Positions 1 to 10,620 are shown, counted from the stretch's first letter. The stretch is 64,000 nucleotides of DNA from Tricholoma matsutake (GCA_026075535.2 AP026549.1:1364001-1428000); one strand, 5' to 3'. Numbers and translations are program-made. Notes: a model not told the origin generated them from the sequence alone.

Positions 1-1832
1 CCTCAAAGTACTGCCACCAGTGTTTTAAGGCTTCAAAGATGGCCAAGAGTTCCTTGTCATGGGTGTCATAATTTAGTTCAGTGGGATTAAAGGAGTGGGA
101 GTGAAAAGCAACCAGATGGATTTCTCCATCCATAGTGTAAACCAAAAGGATTGCCGCTAGGGCATAGTCGGAAGCATCGGTTTCGAGTACCATTTGTGAG
201 TCAGGTACCCATTGAGTTAAGATGGGGGCATGAGTGAATTCTTGTTTGAGCTTTTCAAATGCGTTGCAGCACTTCTTGTTGAAGTCCCAGGGTGCGGATT
301 TCCATGTCAAGCGGGTGAGTGGAATGACAATGTCTGAATAGCCATTAATGAAGCGGCAGTAAAAATTGCAGAAGCCTAAGAAGGATTGTATATCCTTAGC
401 TTTCCTAGGCTTGGGCCAGTCGAGCACAGTTTTGACTTTATCCTCAGACATCCACAGTCCATCCAGTGAAAGGATGAAACCTAAATATTCAATGGTGTCT
501 TTGTGGAACTCACATTTCTGTGGAGAGGCATAAAGTCCATTTTTCCTGAGACAGCGGAGGACTTCTTTGACGTGAGCCCTGTGCTGGGACTTGTCATCTG
601 AATAGATCAGGATGTCGTCGAGGTATACAATTACACACACATCCAGCATGTCACTGAAGATGTCATTCATAAACTGCTGGAAGGCAGTGGGTGCATTAGT
701 GAGTCCAAAGGGAACCACCAACCACTCAAAGGATCTGTAGCGGGTGCAGAAAGTAGTTTTACATTCATCACCATCAGCAATGCGGACTAGGTGATAAGCA
801 TGTCACAAGTCTATCTTAGTGAACAAGTGGGCTTTACAGGGAGAGTCAAGGAGGTCGGAAATGAGAGGAAGTGGGTAGCGGTCTTTCTTTGTAAGGCGAT
901 TAAGTCCTTGGTAGTCAACACAAAGTCAGAGACTACCATCCTTCTTCTTGACAAAGAGAATCGGAGCACCATGCAGAGACTTGGATGGGTGGATGAAACC
1001 TGAGCAGACGTTTTCATCAATGAAGACTCCTAAGGCTTCTAATTCAGAGGGAGAGAGAGAATACATGCGACCTGGAGGAGGGGGAGCATTATCCTCTGTC
1101 TCTATCTTGAGGTCATAAGGACAATGTGGAGGAAGGGTGTCTGCTTTAGTCTTATTAAAGACATCAGCAAATTCATGATACTGTGGCGGAATATCGGAAA
1201 GGTCGGATGGGTTAGTGGCTTGGGCAGATAACCCTTCTGGAGAGAAGGTCATCTGAAAAGCTACTGCCCCAGGATGTTTGCTAGCATGCACATAAGCAGC
1301 AGCATTGATGAAAGAGATGTCGGGGGGTGTAAACTTGGGAGGAATGGTGGGTTCAGAACGTGCAGAGGAGTCGAGGATTTCTGCCGGAAGGTTTGGGGGC
1401 AAAGGTGACATCAGGGGTGCTGGACCTCTATGATCTGCAGAGCAGAAAGCGAGTTGGCTTGAAGACCAGTCAATCAATGGATTGTATTGCTTCAGCCAGT
1501 TATGACTGAGTATGGCGGAACAGGAAGAGTTGAGCGAGGTTACATAAAATGACAAATTGAACACTTCACCGGCAGGAAAGGTGATTGGAAGTTTGACAAC
1601 CTGAGTTATGGTGGAGTTGCAAGATCCATCAAAGAGTCGTAATCCAATCGGGTTAATGGCTTCTGTGCTGAGTTGGTTATTCAACACAAAAGAGGAGTCA
1701 AGGAAGCAATGGGAGGAGCCAGAGTCAATAAGGGTTCAGAAAGGGGCAGAAGAGTCAGGAAATGTTAAAAGAATGGTTATGGAGTCAGGGTCAGAAAGAG
1801 TGGACACATTGAGACGAACGTAGGCAGCCAAG
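1..1832 (-). pseudogene. pol: pol of gypsy A: protease, reverse transcriptase, start of RNase H
   Basis: The protease active site (LIDSGSS) lies near 1715-1735. A folded region follows through HNWLKQYNPLIDW, then the RT thumb-proximal region (YSLSPSELEALGVFIDE, FVKKKDGSL). RT motif A (FTKIDL) is near 815-835, motif B (PFGLTNAPTAFQ) near 680-715, and catalytic motif C (YLDD) at 614-625. The RNase H segment with DKELLAI reaches base 1. In-frame TGA codons replace arginine at 1736-1738, 926-928 (DGSL-stop-LCVDY) and 803-805 (KIDL-stop-HAYHL); all three fit CGA to TGA. Otherwise the frame is open to the window edge, so inactivation looks recent and mutational rather than by large rearrangement. 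Confidence 0.88.
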
Positions 1833-1887
1833 TGTGTAAGGTCAATGCAACCCCCAGCCCCAATGGCTGTTTCCTGAGGGTTGTGGA

Positions 1888-2600
1888 TTATTTTTCCAAG
1901 TCCGTGGATTCAGGAATCACAGCGGATGCACGGGCTTTTGCGGCTTTAGATTTCAGGCAGTTTCCTGCTACATGCCCTTCTTCACTGCAGTAGAGACAAA
2001 GTCTTTCCCTCATGCGACATTCTTGTTCCTCCCCAGTAAGCTTGCCATTCTTCCCCAGCTTATCAGAGATGGACAACTTGGGCTTGTCCCAGGGAGTGTT
2101 CTTTGTCGTGGAAGACTGCTGGTTGGAGGTATTACCATGAGTGGAATTTGAAGAGGATTGATTGGTGATGACGAAGAACTGATAGAGTCCTTCTGGCTGA
2201 GGTTAGACAGAGAGCTACCGGAAAGAGTGTCGGTAGGGGTCATGAAGGAGTGTGGTGAGATGAGTGAAGTGTGAGTTCGTATATACTGTTAAGAACTGAT
2301 CTGAGAGGGCTTGTTGGAATCCAATCGGACACTGCAGGTGTTGTTTACAGAAGGTTGTTGGGTTGTTGCAGATTCTGCGGGAGGGGAAACAGAAAGGACT
2401 TGGCTTCAGCTTGTATGAAGCTGCACCCTTCACCTCGTCTGGTGTCCTAATTTCAAGTTGGAGGTTTGGAGGTAGGAGTGGGAAAGTGCAGGTAAACATG
2501 GGAAGGAGTACGGAGGGACTTAGGTTAAGTTCAGATGAGGTTAGAACTTCAGAGGGAGACTGGAGGTCGAGTCAAATGGAGTTCAGACTCTTAGAGAACT
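1888..2600 (-). pseudogene. gag: gag of gypsy A, degenerate
   Basis: Gag binds element RNA and forms the particle. The clear part is the C-terminal CCHC zinc knuckle (CLYCSEEGHVAGNC, spacing CX2CX4HX4C) near 1965-2010, after a Ser/Thr/Asn-rich linker and a lysine-rich stretch. The frame stops with TAA after STDLEK, before the protease domain, so Gag and Pol may be separate frames or the break may be a lesion. The upstream part (2250-2600) is split between frames and no start codon can be fixed. It is not a close relative of the gag of element B or C in this window. Confidence 0.65.
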
Positions 2601-2649
2601 GAGGTTGGAGTAGAAGGAGGTTTGGATTGGCAGATTAAAATTGAGTCTA

Positions 2650-2991
2650 TGTCAATATACGAACTGAGGAATACAAGGCAAAACTAACTAAGCTTAAATA
2701 CTATAGTCTGGAATAATGCAGAACAGGAACAAAGACTGTGGCAGTGTCTCGACTGCGTAGATAAATTATCTAGTGGGAGCCACACAGGAATCTGTAGTCG
2801 AATTTGCAATAGAGATGGCAGCCTTGGGAAGGCAGCCGTGGATGCTGTACAAGGTGGCCTGGTGCACAGCAGTGTGGGCAGTGCAAGGCGCCTGGGAACA
2901 AAATTGGGAGGCATAGACAAAAATCAGGTTCGACATGTGGGAAAGGGTTGGCAGATGTGGGTTCCGATCAGGTGAGGAATGGTTCTTGACA
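2650..2991 (-). repeat. 5' LTR of gypsy A (342 bp)
   Basis: On the plus strand the segment starts TGTCAATATAC and ends GGTTCTTGACA, giving 6-bp inverted TGTCAA/TTGACA ends, the usual TG..CA LTR termini. It lies directly upstream of the gag reading frame in the element's own orientation, and a TATTTAAG-like promoter motif lies inside it. No primer binding site with a clear tRNA match follows it. The boundaries are inferred from the inverted ends and position only, because the partner LTR is outside the window. Confidence 0.7.
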
Positions 2992-3006
2992 ACTTCACTT
3001 ATTGAG

Positions 3007-3140
3007 CCCTCACGTCTTCATGAGGGAGTAGATAACTAATATAGATTTGAAAAAAAAACCCCATGCAAATGCAGGGGAGAATTTAATTATACGATTTAAT
3101 TATACTATTTTAAATTCTACAAAAAAAACCCACCCCCCCA
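3007..3140. other. Left hairpin cluster of repeat X
   Basis: Three consecutive small inverted repeats are visible: CCCTCA..TGAGGG (3007-3012/3021-3026), CCCC-ATGCA..TGCA-GGGG near 3058-3076, and CCCCCCC..GGGGGGG near 3132-3155. The same three occur in copy 2 (27807-27826, near 27860, near 27930). The base differences between copies keep the pairing but fit independent CpG decay of an older, more GC-rich stem. Confidence 0.6.
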
Positions 3141-3314
3141 CTAAACAGGGGGGGGAGGGGGTGGTGGTGCATCGCATTGGCTGTCTCATCAGCCCTGTCC
3201 CATCGTTTCCCCTCCCTCTCATCTCTGTCATGTCTCACCTCCCTCACCTTGCCTCGCCCATGGCTTCCCTCCCCTCCCTCGTCTCCCCTCCCTCGTCGTT
3301 CCACCCACTGTCCA

Positions 3315-4014
3315 TGTTACAATTTTCTGTTATTGTAACCCACGATGACCAGACATACATCGGCAAGGCCGGGCACTTTAATTTTTCTATTCGACTCGAC
3401 TCACCTCCGACAGAAGACGCCTTGACGCATGGTGACTCCATGCACCTGAACCCACTCCCACATGCACCGTGGTACGACAACCCCTTTACATGAGGTCCAT
3501 GACATTGGATCCTTGACATTGGATCCGTGACATCGGATGCCTCATGCAAGGCATGAGGCCTGTCTTTTCTACTGTTCTTTCTATTTATACTTGATAATGA
3601 TCCTACATTCCGATTGGACGATAGACATCTTTGAACCATATATAAGCTGTAGTAATACTGTCTGTATTCCTCAGCTTGACCTAATTCAACCAATGGTCTT
3701 AGACTCAACCAGAACACTCGACAACTAAGGAAGTCCCTTAGTTGTGATACACTCAAACTCGACAGCTTAGGAAGCCCCTAGCTGTGATAACCCGAACTCG
3801 ACAGTTGGAAAGCCTCCAACTGTGATACATGAACCAATGGTCTACTCAGAAAGCCTCTGAGTACAGAAAGCCGTGACAACTTGAGGAAGTACCCAAGTGA
3901 AGGCAGGAAGCCCGATACACTAGGAAAGTCTCCTAGTGCGATACGAGACAGTTGGAAAGCCTCCAACTGTAACACATGAAGTCAAGGCTGAGTTAAAGAC
4001 CTATAGTCTTAACA
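3315..4014 (+). repeat. 5' LTR of chromovirus B (700 bp)
   Basis: It begins TGTTACAATTTTCTG and ends AGTCTTAACA. A TATATAAG box lies near 3638-3645, so transcription probably starts near 3665-3675, which puts the hairpin array (3721-3970) in the transcribed R-U5 region and in the 5' untranslated leader. It differs from the 3' LTR by scattered transitions and by a rearranged duplication between roughly 3500 and 3550 that makes the 3' LTR 47 bp longer. Confidence 0.95.
3721..3970 (+). other. Array of about seven stem-loops in the 5' LTR
   Basis: Hairpins with 5-nt loops repeat about every 39 bp. Arms and loops are 3721-3730/3736-3745 (10 bp, AAGTC), 3762-3771/3777-3785 (9 bp plus one bulge, AAGCC), 3801-3809/3815-3823 (9 bp, AAGCC), 3843-3850/3856-3863 (8 bp, AAGCC), 3879-3886/3892-3898 (7 bp plus bulge, AAGTA), 3918-3925/3931-3938 (8 bp, AAGTC) and 3948-3956/3962-3970 (9 bp, AAGCC). 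Stem sequences differ while pairing is kept. Many stems are preceded by CTCGACA- or GAGACA-like bases and followed by GATAC. The array is repeated in the 3' LTR. Confidence 0.9.
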
Positions 4015-4304
4015 AAAGGTCAAGCTGATCTACAAAGTCCACCTACCTAGGTGCAGACACAACGTCTTTCAGACAAAGCCCAGACAGACCTCCGACAGGA
4101 GCATCGACATCAGGAAGAACCTCGTGGTATAGATACCAAGGTCGACTAGTACGATACTCAGAACCAGCACAAAGGTGGTTCTCGAAGTGAACAGAAGATG
4201 AGGAACCAAGATACCTCACTGAAGAAGACTTCAGATCGACAAGCAAAGAAGAAACCCCAGAACGAGACCCATTCTCCTTATCCAACGACGACATCCCCGA
4301 TAAC
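4015..4304 (+). other. Leader between 5' LTR and gag of chromovirus B
   Basis: No coding signal before the gag start. The bases after the LTR (AAAGGTCAAGCTGATC) do not resemble a tRNA 3' end complement. A short palindrome, CACCTA..TAGGTG, lies near 4041-4054. The segment would be the rest of the 5' untranslated leader and may hold packaging or priming signals. Confidence 0.5.
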
Positions 4305-5156
4305 ATGTCTACTGAACCCACCACATCAAACAAGGAGATTAGAATCTGAACCCCCTCCGACTTCACAGGGGACCGAACCAGAACTGCAAAGTTCTTACAA
4401 GAAGTGAAACTCTATCTGAGAGTAAACCATGGAATCTATGACACAGATGAAAAGAAAATCATCTTCGCATTGTCATTTATGAATGGAGGAATCGCTGTGC
4501 CCTGGGCACAGACATGGGCAGAAAAGGAAGACCTAGGGACATGGTCAACCTTTGAAGCGGCACTCAAAGTAGCATTCACCCCAATCGATGAAGCTGGCAG
4601 AGCCAGAACCGAAATGAAAACACTAAAGCAGGGACAGGACCTGGAGGATTACATTGTGCAATTCCGAATCCTGCAAGAGAAGGCGGGGATCAATGACAAT
4701 ACTGCCCTGATCGAACTCTTCATGGATGGGTTAAACCCCAAGCTCCTTGAAAGAGTATTCAACATGGAAACGATCCCCACAACCCTTGAGGGGATGATCA
4801 ACGCTGCCTCCAAATATGACGGACAATGGAGGAGAGCAAAAGCGATAACTGGGAAATTACAGGAGAGCTGGGCGAAGAAACTGGCGAACTCTAAACCAAA
4901 AGAAACCCCACTAGAAATCGACCGACTCTCTGACCAGGAGAGGGTCGAACACATGAAGAAGGGGCTATGCTTTGTGTGCCACCAACCCGGGCACAGAGCA
5001 ACCAAACACAAGAAAGGGGAAATGAGAACCGAGAACCAGTCATTCCCAAAGAAGAAAGGCGAAGAAGCCTACTCGAAGATCTGAGCAATCATAAAGGACC
5101 TCGATGAAGAAGAAAAGAAAGAAGCTCTCACCGCAATTGAGGATGAGGGTTTTTAA
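4305..5156 (+). pseudogene. gag: gag of chromovirus B (283 codons, two TGA stops)
   Basis: Structural particle protein. The ATG at 4305 is the first in a frame open to 5156 apart from TGA at 4347-4349 and 5082-5084, both where CGA would restore arginine. A retrotransposon gag domain spans about codons 35-190 (FALSFMNGG, then LKQGQDLEDYIVQFR and LFMDGLNPKL). A zinc knuckle follows at about codons 222-235 (CFVCHQPGHRATKH); its last ligand is His rather than the usual Cys, which could be a lesion or a variant. The frame ends in TAA straight after GGGTTTT, the proposed site of -1 slippage into pol. Confidence 0.88.
5147..5153 (+). promoter_or_regulatory. Candidate -1 ribosomal frameshift heptamer joining gag to pol
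   Basis: GGGTTTT sits in the correct X-XXY-YYZ register of the gag frame (G GGT TTT) one codon before the gag TAA at 5154-5156. Slipping back one base leads straight into the protease frame (LKRWPASMPGTTEL and on). GGGUUUU is a known class of slippery heptamer in other viruses; a downstream stem or pseudoknot was not modelled. Confidence 0.6.
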
Positions 5157-8100
5157 AGAGGTGGCCTGCCTCGATGCCAGGTACCACCGAACTTTCCATC
5201 TGCTCTGTACTGCTAGCCACTTTGAAAAATCAATCTATGTGCTTAGATGTCAAAGTGGCAGGGACAGGCAGAGGAAAAGACATTGAAACCGAAGCCCTAC
5301 TCGACTCAGGAGTGGGAGGGATATTCATGAGCCATGAATTTGCAGAAAGCAGTGGATTCGAATTGCACCCAGTAATCAGAGTCAAGAATGTGGATGGAAC
5401 CCCAAACAAGAGAGGGGAAATCTCCCACTGTGCCAGAGGACTCTTAACGATCAACGGAAGGACTTTCCCAATGACCTTCCTGATTGCAGGACTGGGAAAG
5501 GAATCAATCATCCTAGGTCTGCCATGGCTCAGAAGAATCAACCCAGTGATCGACTGGAAGATTGGAACCTTCCAGTTCAGGATGAAGGACGAGACTTACC
5601 CAGAGTTCTCATATGGGAAAGGAAGAACCCTTATCGGAAGGGTGCGAACCGAGAAACCCAATGAAGGGTACCTATCATGGCGCCAGAGGGGAACCAAAAA
5701 GAAGAAGGACCCCTTCGACATGATGAAAGAAGAGCGACAGGCATGGTGCTGAAAGATTGTTGCCAAAGAACAAGAAAAGCAAAAGCTCGCCCTCAAGAAG
5801 AAGACTGCTGAGGAAGAATGAGCACGATGGAAAAAAGTGGCCACCAGAGAACTGGAGAGACTGGCCACCAGAAAAGAAGAAGGACGACTGGCATCAGCCT
5901 GAATAGTCGCAAAACTAAGGGAAATGCTTACCCCGAAGAAAGAGAAACCAATGAATGAAGAATGGCGAGCAGATTGCCAAAGAATCATCACCAAGGCAAG
6001 ATTAATGGGGGGAGCCCTCCATGCTGAACAAGAGGAAGCAAGATGCCCATCGAGACAAGAAAGGCGATGATCGAAGAAATAGACGATGAAGAGATCGCAA
6101 TCACGACTCTTCAGAACGCGGAACCCATTGGGCCGCAAGACAAAGAAGACACTGGGAAGGAAAACCCAGCACAGGCAAACCACGAACAGGCAATGGAACA
6201 GGCAATGGAATAGGCAATGGAACAACTGAAAGAGACACCTGAACCAAAGATCGAAGACAATGAGCTACTGGTCGCCTACATCTGAGGAGAACCCATCATC
6301 AGAATATTCGAACCAGCTAGGACACCGCTGACAGAGGAATATGACGAGCCAAGATATGGATATTCTCAGACGACAAAGAAAATCTCTCAGATCATGAAGG
6401 CAAAAGGATCACCGCGATATGCTTATGGACAAAACATCTGGATTAGGGCAAAGACATCAGTCTCTCAACACCTGACACACAAGAAGGAAGGAGACCCCAA
6501 ACAGAAGACCCTAGATGAACTACTCCCCGAACAGTACAAGGAGTACCAACAGATATTCGAAAAGGAAGCATCAGAACAATTCCCAGAATCAAGACCCTGG
6601 GATCATGCAATCGAACTGAAACCGGACTTTGTAGTGAAGGATTGCAGGGTTTACCCATTGTCACCGGCAGAACAGAAGAAACTCAACGAGTTTCTAGACA
6701 AAAGCCTGCAGAAAGGATACATCCGACCATCGAAATCGCCCATGGCATCGCCATTCTTCTTCATTGCGAAGAAGGACTCGGACACGCTATGACCCTGCCA
6801 AGATTACAGGTACTTGAATAATGGAACAATCAAGAACACCTACCTGCTGCCACTGGTAGGAGACCTGTTGGACAAACTAAGAGGGGCAAAATGGTTTACA
6901 AAATTGGACATCTGATGGGGATATCACAACGTCAGGATCAAATATGGAGATCAATGGAAAGCAGCCTTCAAGACAAATTGGGGGCTGTTTGAGCCAACGG
7001 TGATGTTCTTTGGATTATGCAACTCACCAGCGACCTTCCAGGCAATGATGAACGAGATATTCTGCAACATGATCAGAGAAGGATGGCTCATGATTTACAT
7101 GGATGACATCCTGATATTCTCCAAGGATCAGAATGAACACCAGGAAAGGACAAAGAGGGTACTGCAAAGACTGGCAGAAAACGACTTATACCTGAAGCCG
7201 GAGAAATGCAAATTCGATGTCCACAAAGTGGAATTCTTGGGTCTGATCATCCGACCCAACGAAATTGCCATGGACAGCACGAAACTGGCAGGTATACAGG
7301 ATTGGTCAACCCCAACAAATGTAAAGGCAGTCAGATCTTTCCTGAGATTTGGAAACTTCTACAGGAAGTTTATCGGACATTTTGCGGAGACATGCAGACT
7401 GCTTAATGAACTGATGAAGAAGAACAAGACGTTCGACTGGACAAAAGAATGTGAACAGGCCTTTCAAACGCTGAAAAGGAAATTCGCAGAAGCCCCAGTA
7501 CTGCTGATGCCAGACCCAACAAAGCCATTCACGATCGAATCAGATGCCTCAAAACATGCGACAGGAGGAGTGCTGAGACAAAGGGACACGAATGGGGACT
7601 GGCACCCATGCGGATATATATCGCATGCACTAACACCAATGGAACAGAACTACGAGATCTACGACAGAGAGCTACTGGCGATAATACGATTGCTAGAAAC
7701 CTGGAGACACTACCTGATGGGTTCAGAACACCCAGTGGTAATCCTGTCGGATCACAAGAACTTGACGTACTTCTGAACGGCACAGAAACTGAACAGGCAA
7801 CAGGCAAGATGGAGCTTATTCCTATCGGAATTCGACTTGCAGATCATCCATGTGCCTGGATCACAGATGGTACAGAGCGATGCGTTATCACGAAGACCAG
7901 ACCACATACCAGAAGAAGACAACGATAATGAAGACGTCACAATGCTGCCAGAAACAGTATTTGTGAAATTCATTGACACCGAAATGCATGACTTACTTGC
8001 AGGGAGTATCATGAAAGACGATCTGGTGAAAAGCGCAATCAAGGCGCTAAACACCAAAGGAACACTGCCGATAAAGTCGGCATTGGAAGACTGGAAGATA

Positions 8101-9423
8101 GAAGACGGCCTTCTATTCTTCCGAGACAGGTGCTACATCCTGGACAATGGAGAACTACGGAAGAAGCTGGTGCAAAAATACCATGAAGGAGTAACCAGCG
8201 GACACCTGGGACAATGGCAGACTACCAAAATGATCAGGAGGGACTACTGGTGGCCAGGAATGATGACATACATCAAGAACTATGTCACTGGATGTGCCAC
8301 ATGCCAGAAAATGAAGGTCAATACCCACCCGACGACACCCCCACTGCAACTGATCAAATCCGAAGCAACGAGACCATTTGCGATGGTGACGACAGATTTT
8401 ATAACCGACTTGCCAGAGTCCGATGGTTATGATGCACTCATGGTCGTTGTAGACCATGGGCTTATGAAGGGGGTAATTTTTATCCCTTGCAGGAAAGCGA
8501 TAGATGCATTGGGAGCGGCCACCCTCTACCTAGACAATGTCTACAAACGATTTGGCCTCCCAGACAAGATCATCTCCGACAGAGATCCCAGATTCGCCTC
8601 ACAGCTATTCCAAGAGCTAGGAAGGCTGCTTGGAATCAAGCTGGCAATGAGCACAGCGTACCACCCCCAGACTGATGGGGAGACAGAACGGGTGAACCAG
8701 GAAGTGGAAGTATACCTACAGATCTTCTGCTCGAACAACCAGGAGAATTGGAAGCACCTCCTCCCAACTGTGGAGTTCACACACAACCAGAGGACACACT
8801 CCATACAAAAGAACTCCCCGTTCTACCTCATGATGGGCTATGAGCCCAAGGCGATCCCACTCCCCTACCTGAAGCCAAACATACTGGCCATAGCAAAATG
8901 AATAGTTGCACTGCAATGGGCCCGAGACGAAGTGAAGGCAACTCACGAGTTGGCCAGACAAATGATGGCGGAAAGAACGACAAGGCACTTCACCCCGTTC
9001 AAAGAAGGAGACAGAGTGTGGCTAGAAGCGAAAAACCTCAGAACGACACACCAAACCAAGAAACTTGCACCGAAAAGAGAAGGACCATTCTCTATCAAGA
9101 AGGTCCTGAGCCCACTCTCCTACCGACTGAAGCTGCCAGAACAGTGGAAGATACACCCAGTGTTCCACGCAGTGCTCCTTTCCCCATATAAAGAAACCGA
9201 AACTCATGGACTGAACTTCCCAGAACCACTGCCCGACCTGATAGAAGGTGAATCGGAGTATGAAGTGGAAGCAATCATTGGACATAAGAAGAAAGGAAGG
9301 ACCATGCACTTCTTAGTGAAGTGGGTCGGATACCCAACCTCAGAGAACTCCTGGGAACCTGAGGGAAACCTGAAACATGCCAAGACAATCCTAGGGGCAT
9401 ATAAACAGCGACGACAGCTGTAG
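5153..9423 (+). pseudogene. pol: pol of chromovirus B: protease, RT, RNase H, integrase, chromodomain
   Basis: The protease (ALLDSGVGG near 5300-5325) is in the frame reached by -1 slippage. A charged, repeat-bearing linker (5750-6390) holds one frameshift between about 6005 and 6065. RT follows with [16 protein letters not shown] and intact YMDD (about 7099-7110), then RNase H (IESDAS, DRELLAI). Integrase keeps its zinc binding H/H/C/C (HEGVTSGH, CATCQK) and DDE residues (TTDFITDLP, SDRDPRF, GETERVNQEV). A C-terminal chromodomain (YEVEAIIGH...WEPEGNL, about 9255-9400) makes it a chromovirus, a type known to target histone-marked chromatin. Stops at 5750-5752, 6790-6792, 6913-6915, 7774-7776 and 8899-8901 are TGA at arginine positions; one TAG replaces CAG near 6210. 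Confidence 0.93.
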
Positions 9424-9493
9424 AAACCAAGACCAAAAACACCCACCAAACCGACTACAGAAGGACCACCCCTAGAAAAGAAAAAGACGAACC

Positions 9494-9772
9494 ATGCTCA
9501 CTGGAATAGAGATTCTTGCCATTGTCGTTGGCACGATCCTAGCTGTTGTGACAGCCCTTACCTTCGCATTCTGCCTTTACGCAATCTTTCGACCAAGACC
9601 CAAACCCCCGATTACAGACATTGAATTCTCCATCCTACAATGCCCTATGGAGAACCCATCTCTCTACGAGAATACCACCCCACTGACACCACTGCCTGAG
9701 GCAGCACAAACCAGAAGAACCCAATCGTGGTCCGAGTTCAGACACGAGTTATTCCTCCATTGCACCCCTTGA
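9494..9772 (+). CDS. Small single-pass membrane protein ORF downstream of pol in chromovirus B
   Basis: A 92-codon ORF from ATG 9494 to TGA 9772, 70 bases after the pol stop and about 100 bases before the 3' LTR, the place of env or an accessory gene. Residues about 6-32 form one strong hydrophobic segment (ILAIVVGTILAVVTALTFAF), followed by a basic-proline turn (RPRPKPP) and a 55-residue polar tail, suggesting a tail facing the cytosol. There is no signal-peptidase-like site or glycoprotein ectodomain, so it is not a classical envelope protein. Unlike gag and pol it has no internal stop. No family is recognised; chance openness over 92 codons is possible. Confidence 0.55.
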   Translation: MLTGIEILAIVVGTILAVVTALTFAFCLYAIFRPRPKPPITDIEFSILQCPMENPSLYENTTPLTPLPEAAQTRRTQSWSEFRHELFLHCTP

Positions 9773-9873
9773 CCCCAGCCCATTCACCTATCCAGACCAC
9801 ATCTGACCAGACCCTGGAGGAGGAACGAAGATGTTATTCAAAGTCAGTGACTTCGAAGATAGAGAGAGGGTGA

Positions 9874-10620
9874 TGTTACGATTTTCTGTTATCGTAACCC
9901 ATGATGACCAGACGTACGCCGGCAAGGCTGGGCACTTTAATTTTTCTATTCGACTCAACTCACCTCCGATGGAAGACGCCTTGACACATGGTGACTCCAT
10001 GCACCCGAACCCACTCCCACATGCACCATGGTATGACAACCCCTTTACATGAGGTCCATGACATCCGATGCCTCATGCGTAGCATGAGGCTTATCTCTTA
10101 TTGTTCTCTGACATGCTGCACTGCAGCACTCTGTGGCATTGGACGCCTCATGCAAGGCATGAGGCCTGTCTTTTCTACTGTTCTTTCTATTTATACTTGA
10201 TAACGATCCTACATTCCAATTGGATGATAGACATCTTTGAACTGTATATAAGCCATAGTAATACTGTCTGTATTCCTCAGCTTGACCTAATTCAACCAAC
10301 GGTCTTAGACTCAACCAGAACACTCGACAACTAAGGAAGACCCTTAGTTGTGATACACTCAAACTCGACAGCTTAGGAAGCCCCTAGCTGTGATAACCCG
10401 AACTCGACAGTTGGAAAGCCTCCAACTGTGATACACGAACCAACAGTCTACTCAGAAAGCCTCTGAGTACAGAAAGCCGTGACAACTTGAGGAAGTACCC
10501 AAGTGAAGGCAGGAAGCCCGATACACTAGGAAAGTCTCCTAGTGCAATACGAGACAGTTGGAAAGCCTCCAACTGTAACACACGAAGCCAAGGCTGAGTT
10601 AAAGACCTATAGTCTTAACA
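9874..10620 (+). repeat. 3' LTR of chromovirus B (747 bp)
   Basis: It begins TGTTACGATTTTCTG and ends AGTCTTAACA, matching the 5' LTR throughout, including the hairpin array at about 10327-10576. Within the array the first loop reads AAGAC instead of AAGTC and the rest are unchanged. It has extra sequence near 10060-10140 (a duplicated ATGAGGC-type block) absent from the 5' LTR. Confidence 0.95.

Larger units (their letters stand above)
1..2991 (-). mobile_element. Ty3/gypsy retrotransposon A, 5' half (runs off the left edge)
   Basis: Minus-strand LTR retrotransposon. Reading leftward from 2991 there is an LTR, a gag with a CCHC knuckle, an aspartic protease (LIDSGSS), reverse transcriptase with YLDD, and the start of RNase H at the window edge (DKELLAI near positions 30-60). 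This order is that of Ty3/gypsy pol; integrase and the 3' LTR would lie outside the window. The coding region carries at least three TGA stops where conserved arginine is expected (926-928, 803-805, 1736-1738), so the copy is dead. Its LTR abuts repeat X copy 1 with only about 10 bases between (2992-3001), suggesting insertion at or near the X boundary. The target duplication cannot be checked without the other end. Confidence 0.88.
3315..10620 (+). mobile_element. Complete Ty3/gypsy chromovirus B (7.3 kb, two LTRs, GTCCA target duplication)
   Basis: The element is bounded by near-identical LTRs (3315-4014 and 9874-10620) with TGTTA..TAACA ends. GTCCA at 3310-3314 and again at 10621-10625 is a perfect 5-bp target-site duplication. 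The uninterrupted target is visible in X copy 2 near 28090-28100, where the same flanks are joined. Internal order is gag, protease, RT, RNase H, integrase, chromodomain, then a small membrane-protein ORF. It is defective through several stop codons and one frameshift, but key catalytic residues remain. A purine-rich tract (about 9858-9873) lies before the 3' LTR. No clear tRNA primer site follows the 5' LTR, so priming is unknown. Confidence 0.96.

Noticed and set aside
3721..3970. CRISPR-like array of repeats and spacers
   Set aside because: The periodic units are hairpins with a shared loop, not identical repeats with unique spacers, and they lie inside a eukaryotic LTR with no cas genes.
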